From: Echinometra lucunter
Taxonomy: Eukaryota; Echinodermata; Echinoidea; Camarodonta; Echinometridae
Assembly: GCA_029962745.1 (NCBI GenBank)
Contig: CM057169.1
Location: forward strand, 19,870,143-19,934,142
Direction: 5' to 3'
Length of the DNA: 64,000 nt
Of this stretch, positions 1 to 11,059 are shown in pieces. A program made the position numbers and the translations under genes. The notes below the pieces were generated by a model. The model did no database searches, had not been told where the DNA came from, and saw nothing but the letters and a program-made list of their open reading frames with translations. The first letter of the stretch is position 1, and each line of letters begins with the position of its first letter.

Positions 1-144
1 CCAAATCCTTCCTTTCCAGTTTTTAAAATGCAAAAGCGCCTTGATAACCAGCTCGGTCGCTTCACTCCCTCGCGTTTAAGCTTATAAGAAAATTTTAACG
101 TGTCTTGCCCCCCACCCGGAAAAAAATTTCTGCGTACGGCCTTG
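1..144. mobile_element. Right part of a hAT-like MITE (family of 12613-12814)
   Basis: This stretch matches the right half of the complete element at 12613-12814: the words AAAAGCGCCTT, CGTGTCTTGCCCCCC and the end TTCTGCGTACGGCC occur in the same order. It ends with CTGCGTACGGCCTTG, close to the CTGCGTACGGCCCTG terminus of the other copy. The left end is beyond the window. It directly abuts LINE-derived sequence, so it probably inserted into that older element. Confidence 0.6.
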
Positions 145-217
145 TGCTCCTGAATCAATTTTGCAATCACTACATAATATTCAATTGGCAAATTCTCTGC
201 GTACCTGGGACATTTTT
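145..217 (+). repeat. Short duplicated piece of the L1-like relic
   Basis: About 75 bases here (TGCTCCTGAATCAATTTTGC through CTCTGCGTACCTGG) are repeated almost exactly at 916-991. The second copy lies inside a longer LINE-like reading frame; this one is cut off by the fold-back element that begins near 216. It looks like debris left by nested insertion or local duplication. Confidence 0.6.
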
Positions 218-782
218 AAAGGAGAATGCAACCCAGACATCAGTGTGCTTTTAGTGAATGAAGAAGAACAAGAAAGCGTAAACAGTGAAAGTTTGAGGAA
301 AATCGGACAGTCTGTTCAAAAGTTGTTAATTTTGAAAGTTTAAGTAAATCATTATTATGAGGATCCTTAAACTGGCAACTCCACAGGCATCTGTGATGTC
401 ATCGTGGACACAGAATTTAACATTTTCTTCAATTTCAAGAAAAATAAAATTCTTTTGATTGTACTTTTTGAGTATGTCATGGCTACATCAATTCTGCAAG
501 TATTTTGGGAAGAATTATGTTGATTCCTGACTTTAAAGTTCATATGAATCATTTTTTGGGGGAAAAATCATGCACAAAATGAATGGAGAGTTTCCACGAT
601 GACATCACAGATGCTGGCAAAGTTGCCAACTCAAGGACCCCCATAATGGGGATTATTGAAACTTTCAAAATTCATAACTCTTGAACAGACTGTCCGATTT
701 TGCTCAAACTTTCACCGTTTATTCTTCTTGGTCATCTTTATTCACTAAGAGCAAAATGATGCTTGTGTTGCATTCTCCTTTA
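216..782. mobile_element. Fold-back (long inverted repeat) DNA element
   Basis: The left arm (about 216-415) and right arm (about 588-782) are reverse complements of each other at roughly 80% identity by eye. Termini are AAAGGAGAATGCAA on the left and TTGCATTCTCCTTT on the right. Matching internal words include ATCGGACAGTCTGTTCAA / TTGAACAGACTGTCCGAT and CATCTGTGATGTCATCGTGG / CCACGATGACATCACAGATG. The middle (about 415-588) is A/T-rich and not repeated. The small open frames inside are not convincing. It lies within LINE-derived sequence. No clear target duplication is visible. Confidence 0.75.
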
Positions 783-1990
783 ATTTTACTCTTGCTGAGA
801 AGATGACTTGGGTGAAATGTTTATTAGATGACAATTATAATAGTATGTGGAGAACAACTGAAATGGCCTCCCTGAAAAAATTTCATGAAAATTAACATAT
901 TTTGTGGAGTGCTTATGCTCCTGAATCAATTTTGCAATGACTACATAATATTCAAGTGGCAGATTCTCTGCGTACGTGGTATATTTTTAAGGAAAAAGCT
1001 TTAAAACATTTGTTTGAGCAAGCATACTCAGACATTGGTAACTGTCAGACTCTGTGGTTTGATAAGAAGATTCGATCCAAATCGAAGCAATATTTATATT
1101 ATGAGGACTGGTATGAGAAGATATTTGTACAATATCTGTTCTGTTGAGCCCTCCTCTTCCAGGTCATAGATTATTTGAGGAGTTAATTCTAGACTATGAT
1201 ATTTAACATAAAGATAGAAGGAAGTATACTTTTTTGATCAAAAATATTCCCAGTCACTGGTGGGAGGATCAGAATGATACATGTAGGCCTATAGATGTTG
1301 AAGTTGTTGATGATATTATTGCTGCCCTTGTCCAAACCAAGAAAGTTCCCAAGTATACATATGTTTCAAGAGACATGTACCCCTGACGATGGGTATGATT
1401 AATATTGGAAACAAAAACTCCCTGTCCCCTGTGACATCAGTGGGAAACCATTCACACTGTTAATTTTAAATGCTCTATTGATAGTCGTTTACGTTCTTTT
1501 TATTTCAAGATATTCCATGAAGCAATTGCATTAAACGAGTTTTTGTATAAGATAAAGAGGAAATATTCCCAAAATTGCAATTTTTGTGACCAACTAACTG
1601 AAACTTTAGTTCATTTGTTTTGTGATTGTGTTATTGTAACTCCTAGTTGGCAAAAATTATTGTGTTATGATTCATTCAAAATACAAGTCTGATTTTGTTT
1701 TGACTGACTTTGAAGAAATGTTTGGTGTTTCCTCTGATAAATTTCTGTCATACTTGTTTCTGTCTCTTAAAATACTTCACTTATATTTGTAGATTTGGAA
1801 ATATCAACCCCTGTTTTGAAGTTTTTAGGAAACATATGTGAATGCAAAAAGAAAGGGAATAATTATTATTTGGCTAAAAAAGAGGAAAACTTCATATTCA
1901 TTTTAAGAAATAGAAATTTGACCTATATAATGCGACTGATCAAGGTTCTTTCTGCATATGTTTATATTTACCATGATCTTTCCCACTGAT
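783..1990 (+). pseudogene. L1-like non-LTR retrotransposon relic, ORF2 C-terminal part
   Basis: Conceptual translation in shifting frames gives stretches typical of the end of an L1-type ORF2. Around 800-1140 a frame reads KMTWVKCLLDDNY and, further on, SLRTWYIFKEKALKHLFEQ. Around 1435-1692 a frame carries CNFCDQLTETLVHLFCDC followed by W, matching the zinc-knuckle pattern CxxC...ETxxHLFxxC at the C-terminus of L1-type proteins. Around 1795-1920 there is an NNYYLAKKE-like end segment. Stops and frameshifts separate these pieces (for example the stop ending the 1435-1692 frame), so it is dead. No endonuclease domain or polymerase catalytic motif lies in the window. Confidence 0.65.
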
Positions 1991-2008
1991 GTATATTTTG
2001 CTCATTCA

Positions 2009-2915
2009 AGTTCAAGTTCAAGTTCAAGTTTATTTAAACTATCACGCATACAATATATTACAATCAGCTGACAAAGAAGAAATATAACATGAAAGGTTTG
2101 GGTCCCCGAAGAAGCAGAGCTTGTGAAAGGGGACCCCTTCATGAAAGGAACAGAAAGCTAAAACAAAAATAATAGATGATAACTTATCATAACAATAATT
2201 GATAAGAAGCATTTTTACAATGGTAACTAAAAGAGTAAATGTGGAACAGAAACACACAGACAGATACACGCACACACACACACACAAAACACACTCGTGG
2301 CTTCCCAAGATTCAATTTAAGGTATTTTGTAACCCCTCAAAAAGATATTTTCGACATATATGTTTAAATAAAGGCAGTGTTGGAATAGATCTGATGTTTT
2401 GCGGTAGCTTATTCCATTCTTTAATGCAAACAATTACAAAAGAATTCAGAGCAGTTTGTGTGGTTGCAAACGGTTAATGGATAAGATTTCTCTGACGAGT
2501 ATTATACGTATGGACAGTCGAGTTAGTAATAAATGCATCAGTTAAAAATGAATATTGCTGAGCGGATTGTGATTTGTACATAAATATCACACAATTCATG
2601 GTGACTAATTCATTAATAGGCAAAATCATAAGTTGCAAAAATAAAGGAGTACTTGGACTTCTGTAATTTGAGTTCGTAATGAACCTGATAACTTTCTTCT
2701 GAAGGACTTGTAACTTATTTATATGGCTCCTATAAGTATTTCCCCATGCAATATTACAATACATTAAGTGAGGCATAATAATAGCATTATAAAGAGTTAC
2801 TAAGGTTCGCTGGGGTAAAAAGAACCGTAACTTAGAAATCACACCAACACTCCTCGAGACCTTGGTACATACATTACTGAGGTGATCTTTCCATGATAAA
2901 TAATCATTGGTCTAT
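2009..2915 (-). mobile_element. 3' end of a CR1/L2-like non-LTR retrotransposon, 5' truncated
   Basis: On the minus strand a frame of about 150 codons runs from near 2915 to 2474. It contains LSWKDHLSNVC, SKLRFFLPQRTLVTLYNAII and PHLMYCNIAWGNT, then LQVLQKKVIRFITNS. This order (SWxxH, then LYxxxxxPHLxYCxxxWGNTY, then LxxLQKKxxRxI) is the C-terminal end of the reverse-transcriptase ORF of CR1/L2/jockey-type elements. After the stop come about 450 bases of 3' UTR, closing at 2011-2036 with a tandem TTGAAC tail (plus strand: TTCAAG repeats), as these clades usually have. The copy is a 5'-truncated, non-coding insertion. Confidence 0.8.
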
Positions 2916-4729
2916 TGATTATTGTATTAAAGCAACATTTCATTGCCTGCTCCACCGAGACACAGTAATGTTTTGTTTCTCTTGCTCCGACTTATCTTGT
3001 ATCGGTCAGTTCTGCCTGTTTTGGCTGGCGAAGGATGGGCGCCTTTGTTTGGTCTAGGTTATTCTCCCATCGTAGCAGACTTCATCCTCACGATGTGCCG
3101 GGTGTAGCCCGTGTTGTGGCGTTGTTTTGGTTAATGGCTGCGGGGTGCTATATTGTGGTGTTATTTTGGCTACTTGGTGCGGTGTATTTCATGGAGTCTG
3201 TCCCTGATTGGAGGTGCGTGGGTTAGATGGGCCAGGGGCTCCCGGCTGCTCCGTCTGCTTGATTACACGGGGGGGGGGGGGTTGTTTGTTGTTGTTTTTT
3301 TTTAAAGGGGCTTTTCGGGCTTTACCCTGTTCTTCGCGACAGCTTATTGGGTCAGTGGTTCTGATGTGCTACCTTCGTTTTTTTTTTTGTTCTTTTTTTG
3401 TTTTGGGTTGGTTTTTTTTATGGGGGGGGGTCATTTTTTTTTGTTTTGTTGATTTTTTTTTTATTCGATGTGTCTTTTCAATCATTGTAACAACTGCCTG
3501 TAAATTTGTGATTATGATGATCCAATAAATCACAAATATATTTTTAAAAGTTTTAACTTTTTAGTTATCAATTAACTATCAAAAGTGTCAAATGTTGCTT
3601 TTAAAAAAAAAAATCTATACAAGTAAATTCTCATACCTCAGTCACATTGCCAAAAGAATTCAAACTGACTCGAAACCGACCGATACATCAGCCATATACG
3701 GATTGATGTAAAATTTTTGGTTGGTTATGGCATGCATGTCTAGTCGGTGTGACTAGCGCATGTACCCTTAATGTACAGTATGTACCTCCCATCGTAGGCC
3801 TACATATATCACTTAATAACAAATCCTAACATAAAAGCTAACACGCCCTTTAAACTTTAAATATTTGACTAAACACACACACAAACAAGAAAAAAGACAT
3901 GTCCTTTTCTTTTCTTTTCTTCAGACACACATGAAAGTGTCTACGTGCGTACTATAGCCATGATAGCAGGTTGTGGTGTGAAAAAATTAACCGCTACACC
4001 ATGCTTCGAAATCTTAGTTCACATGACTTGCAAGAGGTGGGTGGGAAATGCAAGAGAGAGGGGTAACCGAGTGGGAAACCGTAGGAGTAGATCTAGCCTT
4101 TTGACAAGACCTCGCGACTCAGGTTATTTTCAGTGGCTGAGTCGAGACTAGCCAGCGACGAAACGAGATACAGATACCCTGAGTGAACGCGCGATCGAGC
4201 GACGCAGTCGCGAGGCCTTTTGGAACCTGGCTTTCACTGCTCTGCATGATTGCATGAATTATTCATGAATACACCAACTTTGAATTATTGACCAATCAGA
4301 AAGACCAGCACCCAGCTGGCTTATTCGTGATTCGTTCATTATCAAGACATGTACGAAAAAAGACGTTAATAAATTTTTCTTACAAGACGAACATATAAAT
4401 GATAAATACAAAATATCACATTTAAATATAATTTGAAAGGCAAATCAAAATAAAATAAGAAGCCGCTGATGAGTTGAGCTAAAAATCATAAGTGAGATGA
4501 TTGAAATTCCCCTGTATATAAAATGAACCAGTCCGGCTCAATGCTTAAGTCTTGAGTTCTAGTCCATTAAATGATTTGTCAAAGCAATTGTTTTGTGTCA
4601 TTCTACAATGTTCAAGTTTACTGTGTGCGTGATGAATAATAGCCTTGACAAAAATTGTGACGTCTTGAACAAAGGCAATTTGCACGTACAGAGAAAAATC
4701 AAGTTTATTTACATTGTGCAGGTTGATGC
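2916..4729. other. No gene seen; repeat-like sequence with homopolymers
   Basis: No frame here shows a recognisable protein. Around 3270-3460 there are poly(G) and poly(T) tracts, and near 3520 a plus-strand ATAAATCACAAATAT stretch, which could be the 3' end of an old retroelement. 3870-3930 has (CA) and TTTTC repeats. The rest is unremarkable A/T-rich DNA. Confidence 0.5.
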
Positions 4730-5523
4730 TATAGATCAATTTCACAACGCAAGAGGGCAGCAGACTGTTCGACACAGTTCGACATACTGCGGTGGGCGCT
4801 CCAACTTTTATAGTACACAAGTCAATAGCGCGTTATGTACATTCGTTCGATTTTTTTGTCTATTTTGACCAATATATGCAGATTTCTTTTAATATTTGCA
4901 ATGAGAAATTGTCAGGGAAGTTCAGGTCGCAACTGTGCGGTGCTCGAATGCCACAAGAATTGGAGAAAGTTTAAAAATTGGAAGCTAACTGAGTGCGGAA
5001 TTCACTCGCTGTTGACTCATGAAGCCTGTTTGTGTGAGAAGCCGTACTCCCTACACAGGCTTCCGTAAGCAATGCGAAGGAATCCGTCGCCAGTGGGTAA
5101 AAATATCAACAGAAAGGACTTTGAAGTCAAGAAACATTATCATTATGTACTTTGGCGCAAAATTTAATGAGTGAAAATATGACTTTGCAAACAGGGTAAG
5201 ATTGAGGGCTCCCGTTTACTACGGCTTCTATGCTGCAATCGAACTTATACTGACAAAACTAAGTTGAAAAACTATCGAAAGTACAAAAATACATCATACC
5301 TTCATCTGTCAGATATTGCCATTGTCTTACCTCATGTACCTATTTATCCATGCTTTATTTTATTGATCTAGAATAAAGTAAATGGAACAATATTATGGAA
5401 TATCTCATATCTTACATTCATTTTGTACACAGAGCCAATCGCGGTCAGCGCGTTTGCCCACCGCAGCAATGGCGTCGCCGATAGAGGGCCAAATACATAA
5501 ACCGGAGGTGAAATTGGTCTATA
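4730..5523. mobile_element. Non-autonomous inverted-repeat element, copy 1
   Basis: The element starts TATAGATCAATTTCAC and ends GTGAAATTGGTCTATA, so the termini form inverted repeats of about 16 bases. It is about 794 bases long and almost identical to 6279-7077 in the same orientation. Subterminal words GCGGTGGGCGC (left) and GCCCACCGC (right) extend the inverted symmetry. No transposase frame is present. Confidence 0.8.
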
Positions 5524-6278
5524 CACCAGCCAAAGTTTTGCTGGGTTACTGTCAGTACATTTGTTTGAGAGTAGACCAACGTGATTTCGTCGTGATGGTT
5601 AGGGAATTCTTTTGGAAATATTACATGAAAATTTTGTTATTGTCGTCTTCCCAAAATGACAAATTATCATGGAGGAAAACTTTGACGAGGGGAGTAAAAC
5701 TACAACTTGCATGTGCAAGTTGAATTATTCAGTAAATATTTCAGTTGTAAAATAAGAATTTAAATGAAATAGTTGATTTCAATCATGACTCTGAGTGTGA
5801 TGGGGGGATTTGATTTTTTTTTTTTTTTTTTCTGCCAGGTTGTTATGCCATGCATTCATGAGAAAGTATGGAAGTGGTCAGCAGAGCCACTCTCAAGACA
5901 CTTCCTGGGCTGAGGTGAGCCCGAGTTTTTTCCACGAATCTGCTTGGCTATTCATGAGCGAGACCAAGGGTGAAATAACAACTATCATACTGCATGAAAC
6001 GGTACCGGAGCCCAAAGCCGTCGGGGTCGGGGATGTGGAGTCCGTTGTAATGGTGCCTGCAGTTTGCGTGCGAAGAAAGTCCGTACACCATGGCATAGCC
6101 TGGTAAATAGCTAGCACTTAGGCAGTGGGAGACTACTAACGAACACATCTTGCCCGCGAAGAACTGAAAAAAATTGCCATCAGTTGTAGATCCATGAAGG
6201 CTGAAATCTTCAAGCTTTCGCGAGGCATATTCCGTACTTTTCAGCAATAAGCCATGGTCTAAAACGTTGCCATATAGC
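5524..6278. other. Spacer between the two element copies; no gene supported
   Basis: This 755-base stretch separates the two direct copies. Minus-strand frames of 74 and 99 codons overlap at 5893-6247, but they are in different frames and resemble no known family. A poly(T) run lies at 5813-5831. I cannot support a gene here. Confidence 0.45.
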
Positions 6279-7077
6279 TATAGACCAATTTCACAACGCA
6301 AGAGGGCAGCAGAATGTTCGACACAGTTCGTCATATTGCGGTGGGCGCTCCAACTTTTACAGTACACAAGTCAATAGCGCGTTATGTACATTCGTTCGAT
6401 TTTTTGTCTATTTTGACCAATATTTTTATGCAGATTTCTTTTAATATTTGCAATGAGAAATTGTCAAGGAAGTTCAGGTCGCAGCTGTGCGGTGCTCGAA
6501 TGCCACAAGAATAATATTGGAGAAAGTTTAAAAATTGGAAGCTAACTGAGTGCGAAATTCACTCGCTTTTGACTCGTGAAGCCTGTTTGTGTGAGAAGCC
6601 GTACTCCCTACACAGGTTTCCGTAAGCAGTGCGAAGGAATCCGTCGCCAGTGGGTAAAAATATCAACAGAAAGGACCTTGAAGTCAAGAAACATTATTAT
6701 GTACTTTGGCGTAAAATTTAATGAGTGAAAACATGACTTTGTAAACAGGGTAAGATTAAGGGCTCCCGTTTACTACGGCTTCTATGCTGCAATCGAACTT
6801 ATACTGACAAAACTAAGTTGAAAAACTATCGAAAGTACAAAAATACATCATACCTTCATCTGTCAGATATGGCCACTGTCTTACCTCATGTATCCATGTA
6901 TCCATGCTTTATTTTATTGATCTAGAATAAAGTAAATGGAACAATATCAGGGCATATCTCATATCTTACATTCACTTTGTACACAGAGCCAATCGCGGTC
7001 AGCGCGCTTGCCCACCGCAGCAATGGCGTCGCCGATAGAGGGCCAAAGACATAAACCGGAGGTGAAATTGGTCTATA
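6279..7077. mobile_element. Non-autonomous inverted-repeat element, copy 2
   Basis: This is a direct-orientation copy of 4730-5523, differing by scattered substitutions and a few small indels (for example TTTTT inserted near 6423). Termini are TATAGACCAATTTCAC and GTGAAATTGGTCTATA, a perfect 16-base inverted repeat. The high similarity of the two copies points to recent activity or a local duplication. Confidence 0.8.
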
Positions 7078-7610
7078 GCAGTCGTGCCGCCGGAGTACAA
7101 TTCAGCGATCGCTCATTTGAATTTGAATTTGCATACAAAATATATGCTGACCTCATGCGAGGATACGTTCGCTGATTGGGTGCTACCCTTTTGGGTAGCA
7201 AAAACAAAGGTTAACATAACAAATTCAAGCCAGGTTCCTAAAGGCTCCGTGGCCAAGCGAGCTTTCGCGATTAGTCTTATTCTAGTCGCTCGCCGTGTAG
7301 TATATAAATCACATCAGAGTCTACACGGGGACACGGAGCCTTGGTTTAAGGCTAGAGTAGATCCTGATCACTGACGTAAATCCCGGGGGATGTGGGGTTT
7401 GTATCTCACCCCCCCCCCCCTTTGTTTCGAAAGCATAACAGGCTGCATGCATGGTTGCATGTGCGCATTGCCCCAACGGGGAAGGGACAGCAGCATCTCT
7501 GCGAAGACTTTGGGACAGTGCTATTGATATTGCCTATTTTCGAAAGCCTTTGCAATAATGGTGTACCTAAAATTAATGAATACCAGTAAGGAACAGTTTA
7601 GTTAACATAC
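7078..7610. other. Downstream flank of the methyltransferase-like exon; no further exon recognised
   Basis: The minus-strand intron that follows the donor at 7610 runs into this stretch. I found no second exon with a SAM-binding motif (such as a DxGxGxG motif) here. A poly(C) tract lies at 7410-7421. Plus-strand frames in the region are short and unconvincing. Confidence 0.4.
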
Positions 7611-7718
7611 CTGATCATAACTACCTTCCTTGAACCATTCATCGTAGAAATTCATGAGTTGCTCTGGTCCCAACTCTCTGCTCAGTTTTAGGGCCTCGGC
7701 AATCTTATCTGTCGCCAT
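7611..7718 (-). CDS. First coding exon of a methyltransferase-like (METTL27-type) protein, partial
   Basis: Read on the minus strand, ATG at 7718-7716 opens 36 codons beginning MATDKIAEALKLSREL, and ending FYDEWFKEGSYDQ. The exon stops at a good donor, CAG|GTATGT (intron from 7610), in phase 0. The ending matches the segment that precedes the SAM-binding Rossmann fold in METTL27/WBSCR27-like proteins, where YDxWAxxYDQ is characteristic. No in-frame stop lies just upstream, so the start could be further 5', but the first ATG of the frame is used. Exons holding the glycine-rich SAM motif were not found in the lower-coordinate DNA, which is filled with repeats; they may be in a long intron's far side or beyond the window. 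Family assignment rests on one short exon and is tentative; coding status is better supported. Confidence 0.55.
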
Positions 7719-8256
7719 TTCGGGTACGTACACCTTGGGCAATATTCCACGTCTGAATCTTGAAACTTGAGGTGTATGAACAACAAAATGAGAATTGCCA
7801 TAAAAGTTTCTAGGTTTTTCCTTTTCCCTCTCCTTCTTTATCTATTTGTAGGGGATGAATAGGGGCCATGTCATTTTTTTCATGGTGAGTTATTGGGGGA
7901 TGATAATATAGGCCATCCTTCACATCAAATATCCCCCTGGGAACGACACCCGGGTAATAGATATCTTACTACAATATCAGTAACAGATATCTTGCTACAT
8001 TCTCTATTCAGTTAACTCTGAACAAAAAACAGTCAGTGTTCGCCCAAGTGTGAACGAAAATTTGTTAAGTGGCAGATGAGGCTACTGGGCATCTATCAAC
8101 ATGAAAAAAATCTAAATATTTTAAAAATGTAATTTTTACAGATTTTTCAAAAGTGTAACGTTTTAGTTTTTGTTTTTTGATACGCATATGTACGAATCGG
8201 ACTCACAACCACCTCCTTCAAAGCCAGATACTCAACCAACAAAGCAAGCTTCAATC

Positions 8257-8258
<2 letters not shown>
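7719..8258. other. 5' flank of the minus-strand exon; no gene seen
   Basis: This would contain the leader and promoter of the minus-strand exon at 7611-7718. I see no TATA box, CpG cluster or repeat that marks a start site, and no other coding frame. Confidence 0.35.

Positions 8259-8295
<37 letters not shown>
8259..8295. repeat. (GA)n microsatellite
   Basis: An uninterrupted GA dinucleotide run of about 35 bases. Confidence 0.95.
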
Positions 8296-8297
<2 letters not shown>

Positions 8298-8590
8298 AAA
8301 CTGAGCTCAGCAAATTTGGAGTTTGAAAGATGACGGGACCCCCTACACGATAGAGAATCATCCGGCATGCCCAGTCATACTCACCAAGAACAAACCGATG
8401 CCTGCCTGTGGGAAAAGTACCAAATAATCACCGCTGCGAAATCCACAATCCTGAACTCTAGAACTGAACTCATTTCAACATGGAAACATGTAGTACAAAG
8501 TACAAGTCTATTTTTATTATGTCTGCTTTATATTCTTGCTAGACTGCACAAAATTTTATTTGCTATTATCTTGGCATATAATGGCATATA

Positions 8591-8681
8591 AAATGAAAGA
8601 CAGCAAAGGACGTAGCTGTATATTTCTCGGGACATTAAAAGTGGAATATGCAGCTACGTCCTTCGCTGTCTTGCGTCTTTC

Positions 8682-8738
<57 letters not shown>
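8591..8738. mobile_element. Small palindromic MITE beside a (TA)n tract
   Basis: 8591-8684 folds back on itself: AATGAAAGAC...AGGACGTAGCTG on the left pairs with CAGCTACGTCCTT...GTCTTTCATT on the right. The right arm has a 7-base insertion relative to the left. It is followed immediately by a (TA)n run (about 8684-8738), which may be its target or its by-product. There is no coding capacity. Confidence 0.65.
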
Positions 8739-8742
<4 letters not shown>

Positions 8743-8928
8743 GATCACAAATGTTAATTATTCCAACATATACACGTATCCTAAAGCATTCGCTCGGATC
8801 CAGCTGAGGTGTGCGGCAGGTCATTGTTCGAAACTCATCTGCCACCGACAAAGGAATTAATTAGTGAGGGTTGAAGATCTGTCAGTCTGTCGGTTAAGCG
8901 AATTTGGAGTCGCCGAAACCACTGGCCC

Positions 8929-9006
8929 GTCTCCGTGGTCTAGTGGTTAAGGCATTGGCGTTCATTGTTCATAGCCAAAGGCCCGGGTTCGATTTCCGGC
9001 GGAGAC
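8929..9006 (+). tRNA. tRNA-like sequence with an oversized anticodon loop (probable pseudogene or SINE head)
   Basis: The ends GTCTCCG and CGGAGAC pair perfectly over 7 bases as an acceptor stem. An A-box-like stretch (TGGTCTAGTGG) and a T arm with CCGGG-TTCGATT-TCCGG follow. The anticodon stem TTGGC/GCCAA is perfect, but its loop (GTTCATTGTTCATA) is 14 bases instead of 7. So it carries either an insertion or a short intron, and I cannot name an anticodon. No SINE body is obvious downstream. A tRNA-derived pseudogene is the safest reading. Confidence 0.5.
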
Positions 9007-9304
9007 ATTTTTTCAACCTTTGCAAAAATCCATAAATGGTAGGTCAGCTTTGGGGAACTTTGATCCATGCTACGCTATTATTCTCTCAACTGTATATAAA
9101 ATGAAAATACTCAAGACAATGGAGGACGTATCTGTATTCCACTTTTTAAATGGCTGCCAAATAAAAAAATATATGATTCTGGCGGGAAAGGTTTATATGT
9201 ATGGATAGCTCATGGACTCCACTTTCACACGAGACCAAAAAGGCAGAAAATAATTCATGCTTGGGTGAGCACTGCTCACTTTTGTAAAGGGTATGTAAAT
9301 TAGG

Positions 9305-10419
<1,115 letters not shown>

Positions 10420-10683
10420 AAAAGTGTTCAAAAACCTTATAAACAAGTTGGAAAGAAATACAACCGGGGAGTATCATGATTTCGTTCAATGATAACTCCC
10501 ACCTCCCCCGAATATCGGCATTTGCTTCCTTTGGTCCTTTGTCTTCTCCATTGTTTCAGACATGACCAGGTCAGCATATCTACTGCTCTCAGGACAGAAA
10601 AGGACAGGACTGGTTCTCCCTTTTAAGATATACACAAATGGTCGACAACACTTATTAGTTATAAACGAAAAGTCACAAAATAC

Positions 10684-10960
10684 CTAAAGGCTTATAACTC
10701 ACAAAGGCATACACAATTTAGCTATATGTTGCAATATTTATGGCATATATATTTGTATAACCAACTGGTTTACGTTTGCTGTTCTCCGTCATAATATACA
10801 TGATATATATGTGTGTGAAAGGCTTATAACTCACAAAGGCATACACAATTTAGCTATATGTTGCAATACTTATGGCATATATATTTGTATAACCAACTGG
10901 TTTACGTTTGCGGTTCTACGTCATAACCAACTGATTTACGTTTGCGGTTCTCCGTCATAT
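10684..10960. repeat. Tandem duplication, ~134-base unit
   Basis: AAAGGCTTATAACTCACAAA starts at 10685 and again at 10819; the following ~120 bases (TATATGTTGCAATA, CCAACTGGTTTACGTTTGC) repeat in order. After the second unit, a ~28-base piece (CATAACCAACTGATTTACG...) repeats once more. No coding content. Confidence 0.85.
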
Positions 10961-11035
10961 GATCTCTGTGTGTGTAATCCGAAAATTACTTACTAGTAAT
11001 ACACAGACAATACTCATACCGAAATCGGGAAGATC

Positions 11036-11059
11036 CTGATGAAGGGCAGGTGCCCGAAA
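11036..11059 (+). other. Hammerhead-ribozyme-like core (degenerate)
   Basis: CTGATGA is followed by a GGGC-AGGT-GCCC hairpin and then GAAA, the layout of the CUGAUGA / stem II / GAAA core of hammerhead ribozymes carried by Penelope-like retroelements. An extra A lies between CTGATGA and the hairpin, which breaks the canonical stem II junction. I could not draw a convincing stem I or III, so this is probably a decayed copy or a chance match. Confidence 0.25.

Noticed and set aside
3035..3528. Hydrophobic frames of 63 and 106 codons
   Set aside because: Driven by poly(T)/poly(G) sequence; no start context, splice signals or family resemblance.
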